Source of the DNA: Akkermansiaceae bacterium
GTDB lineage: Bacteria; Verrucomicrobiota; Verrucomicrobiia; Verrucomicrobiales; Akkermansiaceae
Assembly: GCA_905182405.1 (NCBI GenBank)
Contig: CAJJBQ010000002.1
Location: 1,470,483-1,534,482, forward strand
Reading direction: 5' to 3'
Length of the DNA: 64,000 nucleotides
The notes beneath the pieces were generated by a model, which saw only the letters and a program-made list of their open reading frames with translations, was not told the DNA's origin and did not search any database. Every line of letters starts with the position of its first letter. Position 1 is the stretch's first letter. This document shows positions 1-9,354 of this stretch, piece after piece. The translations under genes were made by a program, and so were the position numbers.

Positions 1-2
1 AT

Positions 3-1589
3 CTCGATCACGATGGTGATCCCGAGATCATCATCCCGCGCTGGAATCGACGCTATGACAATCAGCTCGCGACCGAAAAACCCAAGCTTGTCGACTCGGC
101 TTTTCTGGATCACTGGAAGCCGCAGGAAGAATGTGGACTGCTGGCGGATCTCAATCTGGATGGACAAATCGACTACATCACGATGGTCAAGAATGAAGGA
201 TTGACCGTCTACGATGGTGCAGCGCTCGGTCGATTTCCAACACCTGGACGTGTCATTTTCACGCATCAGCACCTACTTGCCCCGATGGCGCTGACAGCTG
301 GCGACATCGATGCTGATGGCGATCTTGATTTGTTTCTTTCGCAGTACAAGCCATCCTATGTCGGGGGTCAAATGCCGACGCCTTTTTACGACGCGAACGA
401 TGGTTTTCCGTCGTTCATGTTAAGAAATGACGGAGGGCGATTTGTCGATGTGACAACAGAGTGTGGTCTCGGCAAGAAGCGCAATCGCCGCACCTATAGC
501 GCGTCTCTGGTAGATCTCGACAGGGACGGTGATCTCGATCTGTCGGTGGTTAGCGACTACGCAGGAGTTGACGTCTATTCCAATAATGGCAGTGGTCGCT
601 TTGTTGACACCTCTGCGGCATTGAACTCGAATCGCCTTTTTGGCATGGCGCAGAGTGTTGCTGACTACAACGGAGACGGTTGGTTGGATCTGCTTGCGAT
701 CGGCATGAGCAGCAGCACCGCTCGCCGGTTGGACAATCTGAGATTGGGCCCTGAGAGTCGCAAAGACTATCAGGAGAACCGCGCTGCCATGGGTTATGGA
801 AACCGACTCTATCTGGGTGGTAAAAAGGGTCTCCTGCAGAGTCCTTTCAATGAGCAAATCGCTCGCACGGGCTGGTCTTGGGGTGTCAGTTCGTTCGATT
901 TTGATAACGATGGACGGCGCGACCTTTATATCTCCAATGGTTTTCGCAGTGGCAAATCAGCGAAGGATTATTGCTCGCACTACTGGACTCAGGATATCTA
1001 TTCGGGTGGCTCGAAGGAGAACGCGGCGCTTGTTCCAGTGTTTGCCAAGTCAATGTTAGCGTTGAACCTCGGGCAGATCTCGTGGAATGGCTTTGAACAC
1101 AATCATCTCAAGTGGAATCTGGGTAGTGGTAGTTTTGCGGACGTGGCATTCTTGTTCGGAGCGAGCTTCGAATATGACGCGAGGGTCGCCATCACGGAAG
1201 ATTTTGATGGCGATGGACGGGAGGATCTTCTCGTGAGCGAATACCTGTTCGTAGGTCGCGGATTTCAATCGAAACTGCATCTCTACTTGAACCGAAGTGA
1301 TCTGGCTACCGAACCAAACGACTGGATCGCATTCAAATTATTGCCATCAGCAGGACAGGCGATTTTGGGTGCGGTGGTGACGATCGAAACGTCGAACGGA
1401 ACGCAGACGCATCCGCTCATTGCCGGGGACGGGTTTCTCAGTCAGGATGCATTCACCGCTCATTTTGGACTGGGGAAACGGGCCGAGGTAACGAAGGCGA
1501 CGATCCGCTGGCCTGGCGGCCGCACGCTTGATTTGAAATTACCACAAAAGAATCGTGTTCACTCGATCCGTGCTGAGGCGTTAGAATAA
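3..1589 (+). CDS. FG-GAP/VCBS repeat protein with C-terminal ASPIC/UnbV domain (5' end outside window)
   Basis: The reading frame is open from base 3, so the gene begins before the window; 528 residues are visible up to the TAA. It carries at least seven calcium-loop motifs of the form DxDxDGxxDL (for example DIDADGDLDL, DLDRDGDLDL, DYNGDGWLDL, DFDNDGRRDL). These mark FG-GAP/VCBS blades of an integrin-type beta-propeller. The last ~80 residues (GAVVTIET, GDGFLSQ, HFGLG, IRWPGG) match the ASPIC/UnbV domain that usually follows such propellers. Proteins of this type are exported and surface-bound in Verrucomicrobiota and Planctomycetota; their ligand is generally unknown. The family assignment is secure, the function is not. 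Confidence 0.9.
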   Translation, partial: LDHDGDPEIIIPRWNRRYDNQLATEKPKLVDSAFLDHWKPQEECGLLADLNLDGQIDYITMVKNEGLTVYDGAALGRFPTPGRVIFTHQHLLAPMALTAGDIDADGDLDLFLSQYKPSYVGGQMPTPFYDANDGFPSFMLRNDGGRFVDVTTECGLGKKRNRRTYSASLVDLDRDGDLDLSVVSDYAGVDVYSNNGSGRFVDTSAALNSNRLFGMAQSVADYNGDGWLDLLAIGMSSSTARRLDNLRLGPESRKDYQENRAAMGYGNRLYLGGKKGLLQSPFNEQIARTGWSWGVSSFDFDNDGRRDLYISNGFRSGKSAKDYCSHYWTQDIYSGGSKENAALVPVFAKSMLALNLGQISWNGFEHNHLKWNLGSGSFADVAFLFGASFEYDARVAITEDFDGDGREDLLVSEYLFVGRGFQSKLHLYLNRSDLATEPNDWIAFKLLPSAGQAILGAVVTIETSNGTQTHPLIAGDGFLSQDAFTAHFGLGKRAEVTKATIRWPGGRTLDLKLPQKNRVHSIRAEALE

Positions 1590-1993
1590 GAACTATAGCC
1601 CCAGTCACCCAATTTACTCTCCGATCCCTGACTCCGTGACATTCTCAAACACTTCCTCCAACGCCAACCCGAATACCACCGAAATCCGGACGCCACCTTC
1701 ATCGAAGGAAAATATTTCCCGCCTCAAGTGGTCCACCTAGAAAGAAAAATCCTAACAGTCAGCCTCACGGAGTTCGCTTAGTTTTCAGAAATGCGACCGT
1801 GCCGATGTTTTTTTTCCGAGAACGATTACTCGTAGAGATAGGGAAGAAGCTCGAAACGTGCATGAACCGTGAGCGGATTCTGATCCAGACGTGACACAAG
1901 ATCCTCATCACTTTCGATGATAACTGTCACCCCAAGATTCATCGCCATTTCTTGCAAATCCAGGGGAATTGAATTCGCTGAGGAAAGCGTTAG
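1590..1993. other. Gap with no intact gene; short open coding-like stretch
   Basis: This gap separates the propeller gene from the AraC remnant. On the plus strand 1632-1781 is open between TGA and TAG and reads like protein (motifs HFLQRQPEYH and EGKYFPPQVVHLE), but it has no start codon and I do not recognise it. On the minus strand a GTG-initiated 62-codon frame (1826-2014) also exists; it has no ribosome-binding site I can defend. I regard both as probable debris. Confidence 0.4.
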
Positions 1994-2435
1994 CAAAATT
2001 GCGGGAAGCTTCACCTAAATATAAGTCGCCTGCTCCGAGGAAAGAACGTCATCGGGCTCGCTTCTATTTCCCGCGACCTCAAAATCCCCTCCGGAAAAGA
2101 ACAGGAATTTGCGCAACTCGTCGGAGTTGTTAGAGAGATCGAAAATCATTTTTGTGACGATCTCTGCCGTCGTCATTTGTCGACTCAAGCAGGCATAAGC
2201 GAAGCGCAACTCGAACGGCGAATGAAGCGCGTCTTCGGCATGAGCCTGAGTGGCCTCATTCGGAAGACCCGGGTTGAGCATAGCTCACGACTCCTTGTCG
2301 AAACAAAGAAGAGCCTCTCTGACAATCGCGCTGGATTTTGGCTACAGCGAGCAGCCCGCCTTCACGCGCCAGTTCAAATCCACCGTGGGAATTCCACCAG
2401 GAAAATATCGTGTCGAATTTGGCGGATGGTGGTGA
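1994..2435 (+). pseudogene. AraC-family regulator remnant, frameshifted in the DNA-binding domain
   Basis: Two overlapping frames together encode a typical AraC/XylS C-terminal domain. The first frame gives ISEAQLERRMKRVFGMS, then LIRKTRVEHSSRLLVETKKSLSD. The second continues as IALDFGYSEQPAFTRQFK and VGIPPGKYR, ending TGG TGA. The switch falls at the run gacaatcgcg near 2319-2324: removing one A would restore a single helix-turn-helix reading (SD-IALDFGY). The N-terminal sensing domain is missing and an in-frame TAG lies at 1991. Loss of function by frameshift plus 5' truncation is the simplest reading; a sequencing error could explain the frameshift but not the missing N-terminus. Confidence 0.8.
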
Positions 2436-2438
2436 GCA

Positions 2439-3542
2439 CTAAAGCTCTCCCCGGTCCTGCTTGCCCTCATCAACACGATCTTCGTGATTTCGCGCCTTCA
2501 CGGCATTTCTCTTACTCCAGCGCTCGACGATCATCTGGCGTTTTTTCTTTCTGAAAGAAAGCTCCTCGATCTCTTCATCAAGCCGGAGAAACCCTTCGTA
2601 GCGCGCGGAGTTGAGTTCCCCCGCTTCCACTGCCGCCGCGATGGCACAACCCTTGTCCCCCTGGTGCTTACAGTCGCGAAATTTGCATTGATTCGTAAGA
2701 TCTTCGACATCGGCAAAGCTCTCCCGAAGAGTCTCTTCATCGGTCCACATTTGAACTTCTCGAATTCCCGGGTTATCGACCAACATTCCGCCATCAGGCA
2801 AGACGACGAGTTCGCGTGCAACCGTGGTGTGGCGCCCTTTCCCGGTCACCTCGTTCACTTCTCCGGTCCAGAGCCATTCCTCACCCAAAAGCTGATTCAC
2901 CAAAGTCGACTTCCCGACACCACTCGATCCCACCATCGTGAGCGTCGTCCCAGGCGTGAGATAGGATTGGATCACTTCGAGCCCTTCCTTGCGGGTCGCG
3001 CTGGTGACATGGACTTCCGCATCACTCCAGAGAGCCTGAATTTCCTCACGGGCCTGCGCGTTCGTTTCCTCATCAAAGAGATCCGATTTGTTAACCAAGA
3101 CGACACATTTGGCACCGCTGCGCGAAACGAGCGCAAAGTAGCGCTCCATCCGACGGACATTAAAATCAGCTCCCGCATCGGTCACCACTACGACCACATC
3201 GACGTTGGCAGCCATGACCTGTTCCTGGCTGCTTTTCCCCGGAGACTTTCTTGAAAAACAAGTTTTACGCGGAAGGCGGGCGCGAATGAGATGCTCATCA
3301 TCCTCTCCTCCACCCAGTTCGAGCGCAACCCAATCACCCACTGCTGGCAAATCAGCGTCGCAAGTGGCCTCATGCCAGACCTTGCCGCCCACGACACAAT
3401 CGATCTCTTCGCCGCCCTCCATAAGAGCCGAAAAATTGATCTTCGTCTCCGTTGTCAGCCTGGCCGGAACCCACTCTTCTTTCGACACCTTCTCAAAGGC
3501 CTCTTCGAAAAAGCCGTCCCATCCCAGATCACTTAATTCCAC
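2439..3542 (-). CDS. rsgA: Ribosome small-subunit-dependent GTPase A
   Basis: RsgA (YjeQ) is a late 30S-subunit maturation factor. The 367-residue product has the circularly permuted G-motif order of the family: NKSD (G4, ~151), then the P-loop GSSGVGKST (~205), then DNPG (G3, ~256), followed by the zinc knuckle CKFRDCKH...C (~286-299). The N-terminus gives the OB-fold. I chose GTG at 3542 because it starts at the conserved ELSDLGWDGFF segment; an upstream TTG at 3614 would overlap ribF by 32 bp. It follows ribF on the same strand and is probably co-transcribed with ftsZ and ribF. Length is close to the usual ~350 residues. Confidence 0.93.
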   Translation of the reverse strand: MELSDLGWDGFFEEAFEKVSKEEWVPARLTTETKINFSALMEGGEEIDCVVGGKVWHEATCDADLPAVGDWVALELGGGEDDEHLIRARLPRKTCFSRKSPGKSSQEQVMAANVDVVVVVTDAGADFNVRRMERYFALVSRSGAKCVVLVNKSDLFDEETNAQAREEIQALWSDAEVHVTSATRKEGLEVIQSYLTPGTTLTMVGSSGVGKSTLVNQLLGEEWLWTGEVNEVTGKGRHTTVARELVVLPDGGMLVDNPGIREVQMWTDEETLRESFADVEDLTNQCKFRDCKHQGDKGCAIAAAVEAGELNSARYEGFLRLDEEIEELSFRKKKRQMIVERWSKRNAVKARNHEDRVDEGKQDRGEL

Positions 3543-3582
3543 GCCGTAGATTTCTACCCGAGGAGCTCGGGGAAAAAAAGTT

Positions 3583-4476
3583 TCATTTTTTTGATACCTG
3601 GATATCACGGGCAATCTGCTCTTTCAGTGCGTCGATTCCCGAGAACTTCATTTCGTCGCGGATCTTCTCGCAAAACCCCACTTCCAGAAACCAGCCGTAA
3701 GCATCTGGGACGTCCTCGCTGAAAAGATGCACTTCGAGCGAGCGCCTTTTTGAGTCATCTACTGTAGGTCGGACGCCGACATTAGCGACCCCTTTGACCC
3801 ACTCCCCCTTACATCGTGCCTGAACGAGGTAAACTCCATTGGGCGGGAGTTGTTCGTGCGGGACGGCTACATTGGCCGTCGGGAATCCGAGCTGGCGGCC
3901 CAACTGACGCCCCTGCTTCACTTCGCCGTAGACCGAATAGTATCGTCCCAGCAAGAATGCCGCAGTCGCCAGATCTTGGCTTTTAAGCGCTTCGCGAATC
4001 TTGGTGCTACTGATCCGCTCTCCATCTCGTAACACTGGTTCAACCCCCACCACTGGCACGGAACCCGCCCAAGCGGTGAGTTTTTCAAGGTTTCCTGATC
4101 GCTCTTTTCCAAAAGCCCAATCGCTTCCCGCAGCCAAACGCTGCACTCCGGTAGCAAAAAGTTCGTCAGCAAAGCTCCGAGCCGAAAGAGCAGCAAAGTC
4201 TTTCGTGAACTCAACCACGCACAGAAAATCAACTCCCAAAGATTCTAAAATGAGCTCCTGATGGGCCAGGGAAGTCAGGATCCGACGGGGCGCATGGTCC
4301 GGCGCAAGCACTTGGACCGGATGAGGATCAAAGGTGAGAACGCCCACCCGCCCACATCCACGAGCAGCATCAATCACCGCCTGATGACCGAGGTGCAATC
4401 CGTCAAAGACACCAAGAGCCAAACCGAAATCACTCTCCGTCGTCGAAAGTTCCTGGAGTCCATGAAAGCACTGCAT
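3583..4476 (-). CDS. ribF: Bifunctional riboflavin kinase / FAD synthetase
   Basis: RibF makes FMN and FAD from riboflavin in the cytoplasm. The N-terminal nucleotidyltransferase half shows GVFDGLHLGHQAVI, TFDPHPVQVL and the SSTKIREAL motif. The C-terminal flavokinase half shows GRQLGFPTANV and NGVYLV, then VANVGVRPT. Length (297 aa) is typical. ATG at 4476 is preferred over a TTG two codons upstream. The gene lies 41 bp after ftsZ and just before rsgA, so a three-gene minus-strand operon is likely. No FMN-riboswitch-like sequence precedes it. Confidence 0.93.
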   Translation of the reverse strand: MQCFHGLQELSTTESDFGLALGVFDGLHLGHQAVIDAARGCGRVGVLTFDPHPVQVLAPDHAPRRILTSLAHQELILESLGVDFLCVVEFTKDFAALSARSFADELFATGVQRLAAGSDWAFGKERSGNLEKLTAWAGSVPVVGVEPVLRDGERISSTKIREALKSQDLATAAFLLGRYYSVYGEVKQGRQLGRQLGFPTANVAVPHEQLPPNGVYLVQARCKGEWVKGVANVGVRPTVDDSKRRSLEVHLFSEDVPDAYGWFLEVGFCEKIRDEMKFSGIDALKEQIARDIQVSKK

Positions 4477-4517
4477 ACCCAAATTCTAGGCAGAAAAAGC
4501 GCCTCCTAAAAGCCATC

Positions 4518-6035
4518 TTACTTTAGGCGACCTTTACGGCGAAGATAAGGGGGAATATCAAGATCCTCCCCTTTTTCAACATTGGGATCTCCACCGGAAA
4601 AACGACCTTTCGGCCCGCCTTCGAGCTCCAGCTCTCCTTGACCCGTTGACTTTTTTCCCACCGGCGCTTCGTAAAGTTCTTCTGCCGTGGAATTCGATTC
4701 GACCACTGGTTCAAGCTGAACCATCTCTTCATCAAGATCGGAAATTTCATCATCTTCCACAACCCGGAGTTTTGGGACTGCAAAATCTTTTTCAGGCTCA
4801 ATCCCGGCCTCCTGCACCTCAAGCTCTTTCTCGGTCTCCACAACATCTTCTTCGATTTCATCCACCGTTTCAAAAACAGCCTCCATCTCCTCTTCCACCA
4901 CAGATTCGATATCAAGCTCTAAGCCGCTCTCTTCCTCAATTCCCACTTCTTCGACGAACTCTTCCACCTTTTCCATTTTCGGTTCAGGGGCCACTTCTTT
5001 GACTTCCTTAACGAGGACAGGCTCCTCCACTTCGGGAAGGTCGGTAATCGAAACCATATTGAGTCGATCTTCCGGCAAGGCGCTGATAATCGTCACACTC
5101 AATGAATCTTTCATCGCCTTATCCGTAGCCGCGCCAAAGAGAACGTGGGCGTCTTCCGGAAGATGTTTCATGAGGCCTTCCATCAGAAGTTCGATTTCGA
5201 AAAGCATCATGTCCTCGCCTCCGCAAATATGCACCAAGACAGTGGTGGCATCTGCCAAAAGGGATCCGCGATCCAGTAGCGGACTATTCAATGCCGACTT
5301 GAGCGCGCCTTGAGCCCGATTTTCGCCGCGTGCGAGGCCCGAGCCAAAGAGACAACGCGAGCGAGTCGTCTTCAGCGCCGACATCAGCTCATCAAGGCCC
5401 ACATTGATCAGTCCGGGACGAAGAACGAGGCGAGAAACTGCCGTAATGCTGTCGGAAATCATACGATCCGCAGCTGAAAAGGCTTCATGAACTCCCTGCT
5501 TAGGAAGGACCAGCTCGCCCATTCGTCCATTGTCGAAAGTCACTAAAGCGTTCGCCAGCACCGCAAGCTGATTGAGCGATTCTTCCGCTTGTTCGCGCCG
5601 ACGACGCCCCTCAAATCCAAAGGGCATGGTTGCAAATACCACCACAAAAGCACCAACTTCGCGCGCCAACCGGACCACAATCGGAGCAGCTCCCGAACCT
5701 GTTCCGCCACCAAGTCCCACGCAGATAAAGACGATTTGACGGTCACGCAAAGATTCACGGATCTCAGTTTCAGCCTCAAGAATAGAATTTTGGCCCAACT
5801 CAGGGTCACCTCCAGCACCTAGACCCTTCGTCAAATCGCGCCCTAATTGAATCTTCTCGCCCGCCACTGAACTGGCCAGCGTCCGCACATCGGTATTCAG
5901 CGCCAAAAGCTCTGCACCCTCAATCCCATCAAGGGCTACGCGATCCAACATATTGGCTCCGGCTCCTCCCAGGCCCACTATTTTGACAGCACTCTCAGGG
6001 ATGGTCTGCTGGCGTTCGCGTTCGAATTTTATCAT
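4518..6035 (-). CDS. ftsZ: Cell division GTPase FtsZ, divergent T7 loop and long acidic linker
   Basis: FtsZ forms the tubulin-like division ring. The first ~325 residues carry VGLGGAGANML, LNTDVRTL, the tubulin signature GGGTGSG (~109-115) and the PFGFEGRRR segment. The T7 synergy loop (~208-217) reads GLINVGLDEL where canonical FtsZ has NxDFAD: the first acidic residue is Gly and the catalytic Asp is Glu, with an Asp one position earlier. Residues ~335-490 form a very acidic Glu-rich linker. The C-terminus IPPYLRRKGRLK is a recognisable FtsA/ZipA-type tail peptide. No ftsA or ftsQ is adjacent; ribF and rsgA follow. It is FtsZ or an FtsZ paralogue. Confidence 0.92.
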   Translation of the reverse strand: MIKFERERQQTIPESAVKIVGLGGAGANMLDRVALDGIEGAELLALNTDVRTLASSVAGEKIQLGRDLTKGLGAGGDPELGQNSILEAETEIRESLRDRQIVFICVGLGGGTGSGAAPIVVRLAREVGAFVVVFATMPFGFEGRRRREQAEESLNQLAVLANALVTFDNGRMGELVLPKQGVHEAFSAADRMISDSITAVSRLVLRPGLINVGLDELMSALKTTRSRCLFGSGLARGENRAQGALKSALNSPLLDRGSLLADATTVLVHICGGEDMMLFEIELLMEGLMKHLPEDAHVLFGAATDKAMKDSLSVTIISALPEDRLNMVSITDLPEVEEPVLVKEVKEVAPEPKMEKVEEFVEEVGIEEESGLELDIESVVEEEMEAVFETVDEIEEDVVETEKELEVQEAGIEPEKDFAVPKLRVVEDDEISDLDEEMVQLEPVVESNSTAEELYEAPVGKKSTGQGELELEGGPKGRFSGGDPNVEKGEDLDIPPYLRRKGRLK

Positions 6036-6221
6036 AACAAGTTGAAATTTAAGATCTGTTTACCAATTTGAATTCTAAGACGCGAGAGAAAAAGCCAACA
6101 AAAAAAACTTAGAGCATCGTTAAATAGGAGTAACTCTCCCTAAATTCTCGCTGGTCCCAGCACGTTTCACCTGCAAGAATCTCATCAAAGATATTGTGTT
6201 TCCAGAGGACACCTCATCGCC
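6036..6221. promoter_or_regulatory. Divergent intergenic region between ftsZ and the envelope cluster
   Basis: These 186 bp lie between the start of ftsZ (minus) and of the envelope cluster (plus), so they should hold both promoters. The sequence is AT-rich around 6040-6130. I cannot assign a convincing -35/-10 pair or a strong Shine-Dalgarno sequence for either gene. Confidence 0.5.
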
Positions 6222-8945
6222 ATGCCTGATTCTGATCCATCACCGCAACTGACTCCCATTCCTAAGGAGCTCAAGAAACAGCTCGCTGAGTTTCAACGCC
6301 AGTTGTGGCGCACTAAGATAGTCGAAGCCATACTCGCAGGGTTCTTCGGCTTGATTATTTCCTTCTTGGTCGTCTTTGTCCTCGATCGCTTCATCGCCAC
6401 CCCACCGCTTGCCCGCCTCGGCATTCTCATCGCGGGCACCTCGCTTTTCGCGATCTTCGCGCCGCTCATGATGCGCCGCTGGATCTATGGCCATCGCAAA
6501 GAAGGCCAGCTTGCCCGCCTCATTTCTAAAAAGTTCCCCAAACTCGGTGACCGGCTCCTCGGAGTCGTCGAACTTCAAGACCAAAAGGAATCCCACAAAA
6601 CCCTCTCTCCCGAACTCCGGGCTGCTGCGATGGCACACGTCGCCCGCCAAGTCGGGAAAAAAGACATGGGTGAGGCCCTCCCGATTTCCCACTATAAGAT
6701 GCTCGGTCTGGGAGTAGCTCTGGGAGCTCTCTGTGTCATCCTGGGTTTCTCCTTCGCTCCCAAGGCCGGATCCAACGCGCTCAAGCGCTGGCTTCTTCCG
6801 CTCTCGGGCACCGAGCGCTACACCTTCACCCAGCTGGACCTCTCAGGACTACCTAATCCCTACACCGTCCCCTATGACGAGCCTTTCGTCATCATTGTCC
6901 CTCTCAAGGAAGAAACCGATGATCGCCCTGCAATCGCCGCAGCCCGCTACGGCTTGCAGGACTGGCTCGAAACCGATTTGAGTGAAAAGGGCTACCGTTT
7001 CGAATTCCAAGGCCAACAAAGTAGCGACGTTCTCACACTTCGCGTCGGCGATGCTCTCCACCGCATCCGCATCGAACCCGAGATTCGTCCAGAACTCACC
7101 GCCCTCGACGCAAAGGTCACTCTTCCCGCCTACCTTCAACTCGAAACCAAGACCATCGACATCCGCTCCGGCACCCTGAGCGCGCTTGCCGGAAGCAAGA
7201 TTGAACTCGAAGGAACCTTTTCCCGTGACCTCAAAAGTGCCACCGGAACCGTCTCAGCTCTTCCTCCCGATGACGAAGTCGTCAGCACCTTTGAGGAAGC
7301 TTCAGAAACAGAAACCGAACAGCCTGCTCCCCTTCCCGATCCGACCCCACTGGAACTCACCATTTTCGAAGACCGAATCACCTCGTCCCCGATCGAGCTG
7401 GGCGAATTCCGTGTCGAAATCCCCCTTCAATGGACCGACGTCAAGGGCCTCGAATCTTCCACAAGCTTCAACCTCAAGATCCAGACCGCCCACGATCAAG
7501 CGCCTCTTGTTTACACCCAAGGCATCGAGCGACAGATCGTCATCCTCGCCGGAGAAACCCTCGAATTCGAGGTGTTGACCGAGGACGATTACGGCATCCA
7601 AGAGATCGGACTGATGTGGCAAGGTGAATTCACCAAGCCTACCGACGAGTCCCCCGCCTCCGGGGAACTCCTTCTGAAGCAGGGTTCTCCCAGCAACTCG
7701 CGTCTTTCCGAGCTCGCCATCTTTTCTCCCAAGACCCACGGAATCGTTCCGCAAAAGTTGACCCTCGTTGGCTATGCGCAGGATTTCAAACCAGAGCGGG
7801 AACGGAGTCTTTCCGAGCCCATCATCATCTACATCCTCACCGAAGACGAACACGCCCAGCTTCTCAAGCAGCGATTCGACCGCCTCATCGGCGAACTCGA
7901 GGACGCCGCCCGCCGTGAGCAAAACAACCTCGATACCAACGAGCGTCTCGACCAGCTGAATAAGCCCGAAGATCTCCAAAATGAGGAGAACAAAGAAAAG
8001 CTCGCCCAGCAGGAAGACGCCGAGGATCAAAATGCCGAGAAGATGGAAGAGATCACCAAGAAGATGGAAGAACTCTTCAAGGACGCCGCCCGTAACAAAT
8101 CGATCGAAAAGGAGACCATGAAAAAAATGGCCGACTCACTCCAAAACATGAAGGAGCTGGCCAAGCAGGATCTCCCTGAGATCGAGAAGAAGCTCAACGA
8201 ATCCCAAGACAACAAGTCCACCCCTGAAAAAGCCAAGAAGGATCTCCAGGAAGCAATCGAGAAACAAAAGGAAGCGCTTAAAAAGATGCAGGAGACCATC
8301 AAGAAGGCCAACGAGGCCAACAACAACTTCGAAGCCTCCACCTTCATCAATCGACTCAAGCGCGCCGCCTCCGACGAAGACGGAATCTCCAACAAACTCG
8401 TCTCCTCAATGACGGGTCAGAATTCCGAGAGCAAAAAGGCCGCCACGCCCCTCCTCGGAGCCGCTGCCGAATCAGACACCTTCGATCCCGTTTTCCGACG
8501 CATGATTGAAATGCTAGGCACCCAGCAACGCCGCACCGGAAGCGACGTGAACTGGATTCAAGAAGACCTCGCCAATTTCTACGCGCGCACTCAAAAAGAA
8601 ATCCATAAGGAAATCGTGGACGACATGAAGAAGTCCGAGATCAGCTTGAAGCTTGAAGGTCTCCAAACCCGGATTAGCAAGAATCGGAGTTTTACCGCCG
8701 CTCTTGAAGCCAAGAAGTGGGGAGCGCAACTCCGAGAATGGGCTAAGAAACTCGAAGGCACCCCGCCCGATGCCGCTGGTGGTGATGGCGGCGGCGAAGG
8801 AGGAGCCAACCCCGAGGAGAAAGATTTCGAATTCATGCTCAAAGTGATGCGCATGGTGCAAGCCGAGCAAGATATCCGCTCCCGCACCCGTTCTCTAGAA
8901 CAGCTCATGCGCTCCGTCGAACTTCGCAAAGCCGGACAAAATTAA
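6222..8945 (+). CDS. Large membrane protein with long coiled-coil region (DUF4175/TIGR02302-like)
   Basis: The 907-residue product starts with a charged segment, then two closely spaced membrane segments (~34-55 and ~63-84) and a third (~157-177). An extended, probably periplasmic beta-rich region follows (~190-540). From ~545 to ~705 the sequence is strongly Glu/Lys/Gln-rich with heptad character, predicting a long coiled coil. The tail has a Gly-rich patch (~848-862) and a final helical stretch. The layout resembles the large membrane proteins near MoxR/DUF58 clusters in other bacteria, but no moxR is in this window. It heads a run of genes spaced by only a few bases. Role unknown; envelope organisation is an inference. 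Confidence 0.65.
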   Translation: MPDSDPSPQLTPIPKELKKQLAEFQRQLWRTKIVEAILAGFFGLIISFLVVFVLDRFIATPPLARLGILIAGTSLFAIFAPLMMRRWIYGHRKEGQLARLISKKFPKLGDRLLGVVELQDQKESHKTLSPELRAAAMAHVARQVGKKDMGEALPISHYKMLGLGVALGALCVILGFSFAPKAGSNALKRWLLPLSGTERYTFTQLDLSGLPNPYTVPYDEPFVIIVPLKEETDDRPAIAAARYGLQDWLETDLSEKGYRFEFQGQQSSDVLTLRVGDALHRIRIEPEIRPELTALDAKVTLPAYLQLETKTIDIRSGTLSALAGSKIELEGTFSRDLKSATGTVSALPPDDEVVSTFEEASETETEQPAPLPDPTPLELTIFEDRITSSPIELGEFRVEIPLQWTDVKGLESSTSFNLKIQTAHDQAPLVYTQGIERQIVILAGETLEFEVLTEDDYGIQEIGLMWQGEFTKPTDESPASGELLLKQGSPSNSRLSELAIFSPKTHGIVPQKLTLVGYAQDFKPERERSLSEPIIIYILTEDEHAQLLKQRFDRLIGELEDAARREQNNLDTNERLDQLNKPEDLQNEENKEKLAQQEDAEDQNAEKMEEITKKMEELFKDAARNKSIEKETMKKMADSLQNMKELAKQDLPEIEKKLNESQDNKSTPEKAKKDLQEAIEKQKEALKKMQETIKKANEANNNFEASTFINRLKRAASDEDGISNKLVSSMTGQNSESKKAATPLLGAAAESDTFDPVFRRMIEMLGTQQRRTGSDVNWIQEDLANFYARTQKEIHKEIVDDMKKSEISLKLEGLQTRISKNRSFTAALEAKKWGAQLREWAKKLEGTPPDAAGGDGGGEGGANPEEKDFEFMLKVMRMVQAEQDIRSRTRSLEQLMRSVELRKAGQN

Positions 8946-8970
8946 GAAAACCTCAAACCAAAAACAGTAG

Positions 8971-9318
8971 ATGAAAAAAACGATACTTACCTCCCTGCTC
9001 GGGCTCGGGCTTATGGCCCCCTCCGGAGCTGAGGAGAGCAAAAAGCCAACCGAAGCCGCAAAGGCGGAGGCCGCCGTCAAGCACGATAAAGGCACCCAGA
9101 AGCTCGCCGATGACCAGGACACTGTTTCCGCAGACGTTCAGGAACTCATCGACGAGCAGACCAATGCCAAAGTCATCGATCTTCTCTCCCAAGTGGAGAC
9201 GCTCATGGCGGAGACCACAGACCGTCTCGACGAGAAAAACACCGGCGGCGAGACCATCGCCATCCAGACCGAGATCATCGAGAAGATCTACGAAGCGGCC
9301 AAAGAAAAGAGCCAATGA
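8971..9318 (+). CDS. Small secreted protein, N-terminal part of a gene interrupted by TGA codons
   Basis: A signal peptide (MKKTILTSLLGLGLMAPSGA) is followed by an Ala/Lys-rich stretch and a helical region (VDLLSQVETLMAETTD-like). The frame ends in TGA at 9316. After 12 more codons, including a second TGA at 9334, the same frame continues as the next listed fragment. The two halves together look like one secreted protein of ~200 residues. The gene sits 25 bp after the large membrane protein and is presumably co-transcribed. As it stands it would give a 115-residue truncated product. Confidence 0.6.
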   Translation: MKKTILTSLLGLGLMAPSGAEESKKPTEAAKAEAAVKHDKGTQKLADDQDTVSADVQELIDEQTNAKVIDLLSQVETLMAETTDRLDEKNTGGETIAIQTEIIEKIYEAAKEKSQ

Positions 9319-9354
9319 CAAAGCAGCAGTAGTTGACCGAATAGTCAACAGAGC

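Noticed and set aside
2015..2281. 88-codon minus-strand frame
   Set aside because: It lies opposite the AraC remnant, whose plus-strand motifs are unmistakable.
3543..3614. Extended rsgA start at TTG 3614
   Set aside because: The extra 24 residues are unlike RsgA and overlap ribF; GTG 3542 matches the conserved N-terminus.
7302..8030. 242-codon minus-strand frame
   Set aside because: Shadow of the large membrane/coiled-coil gene.
9316..9336. Selenocysteine or TGA recoding to explain the two in-frame TGA codons
   Set aside because: No SECIS-like hairpin is evident, the protein has no redox context, and TGA ends many genes here.
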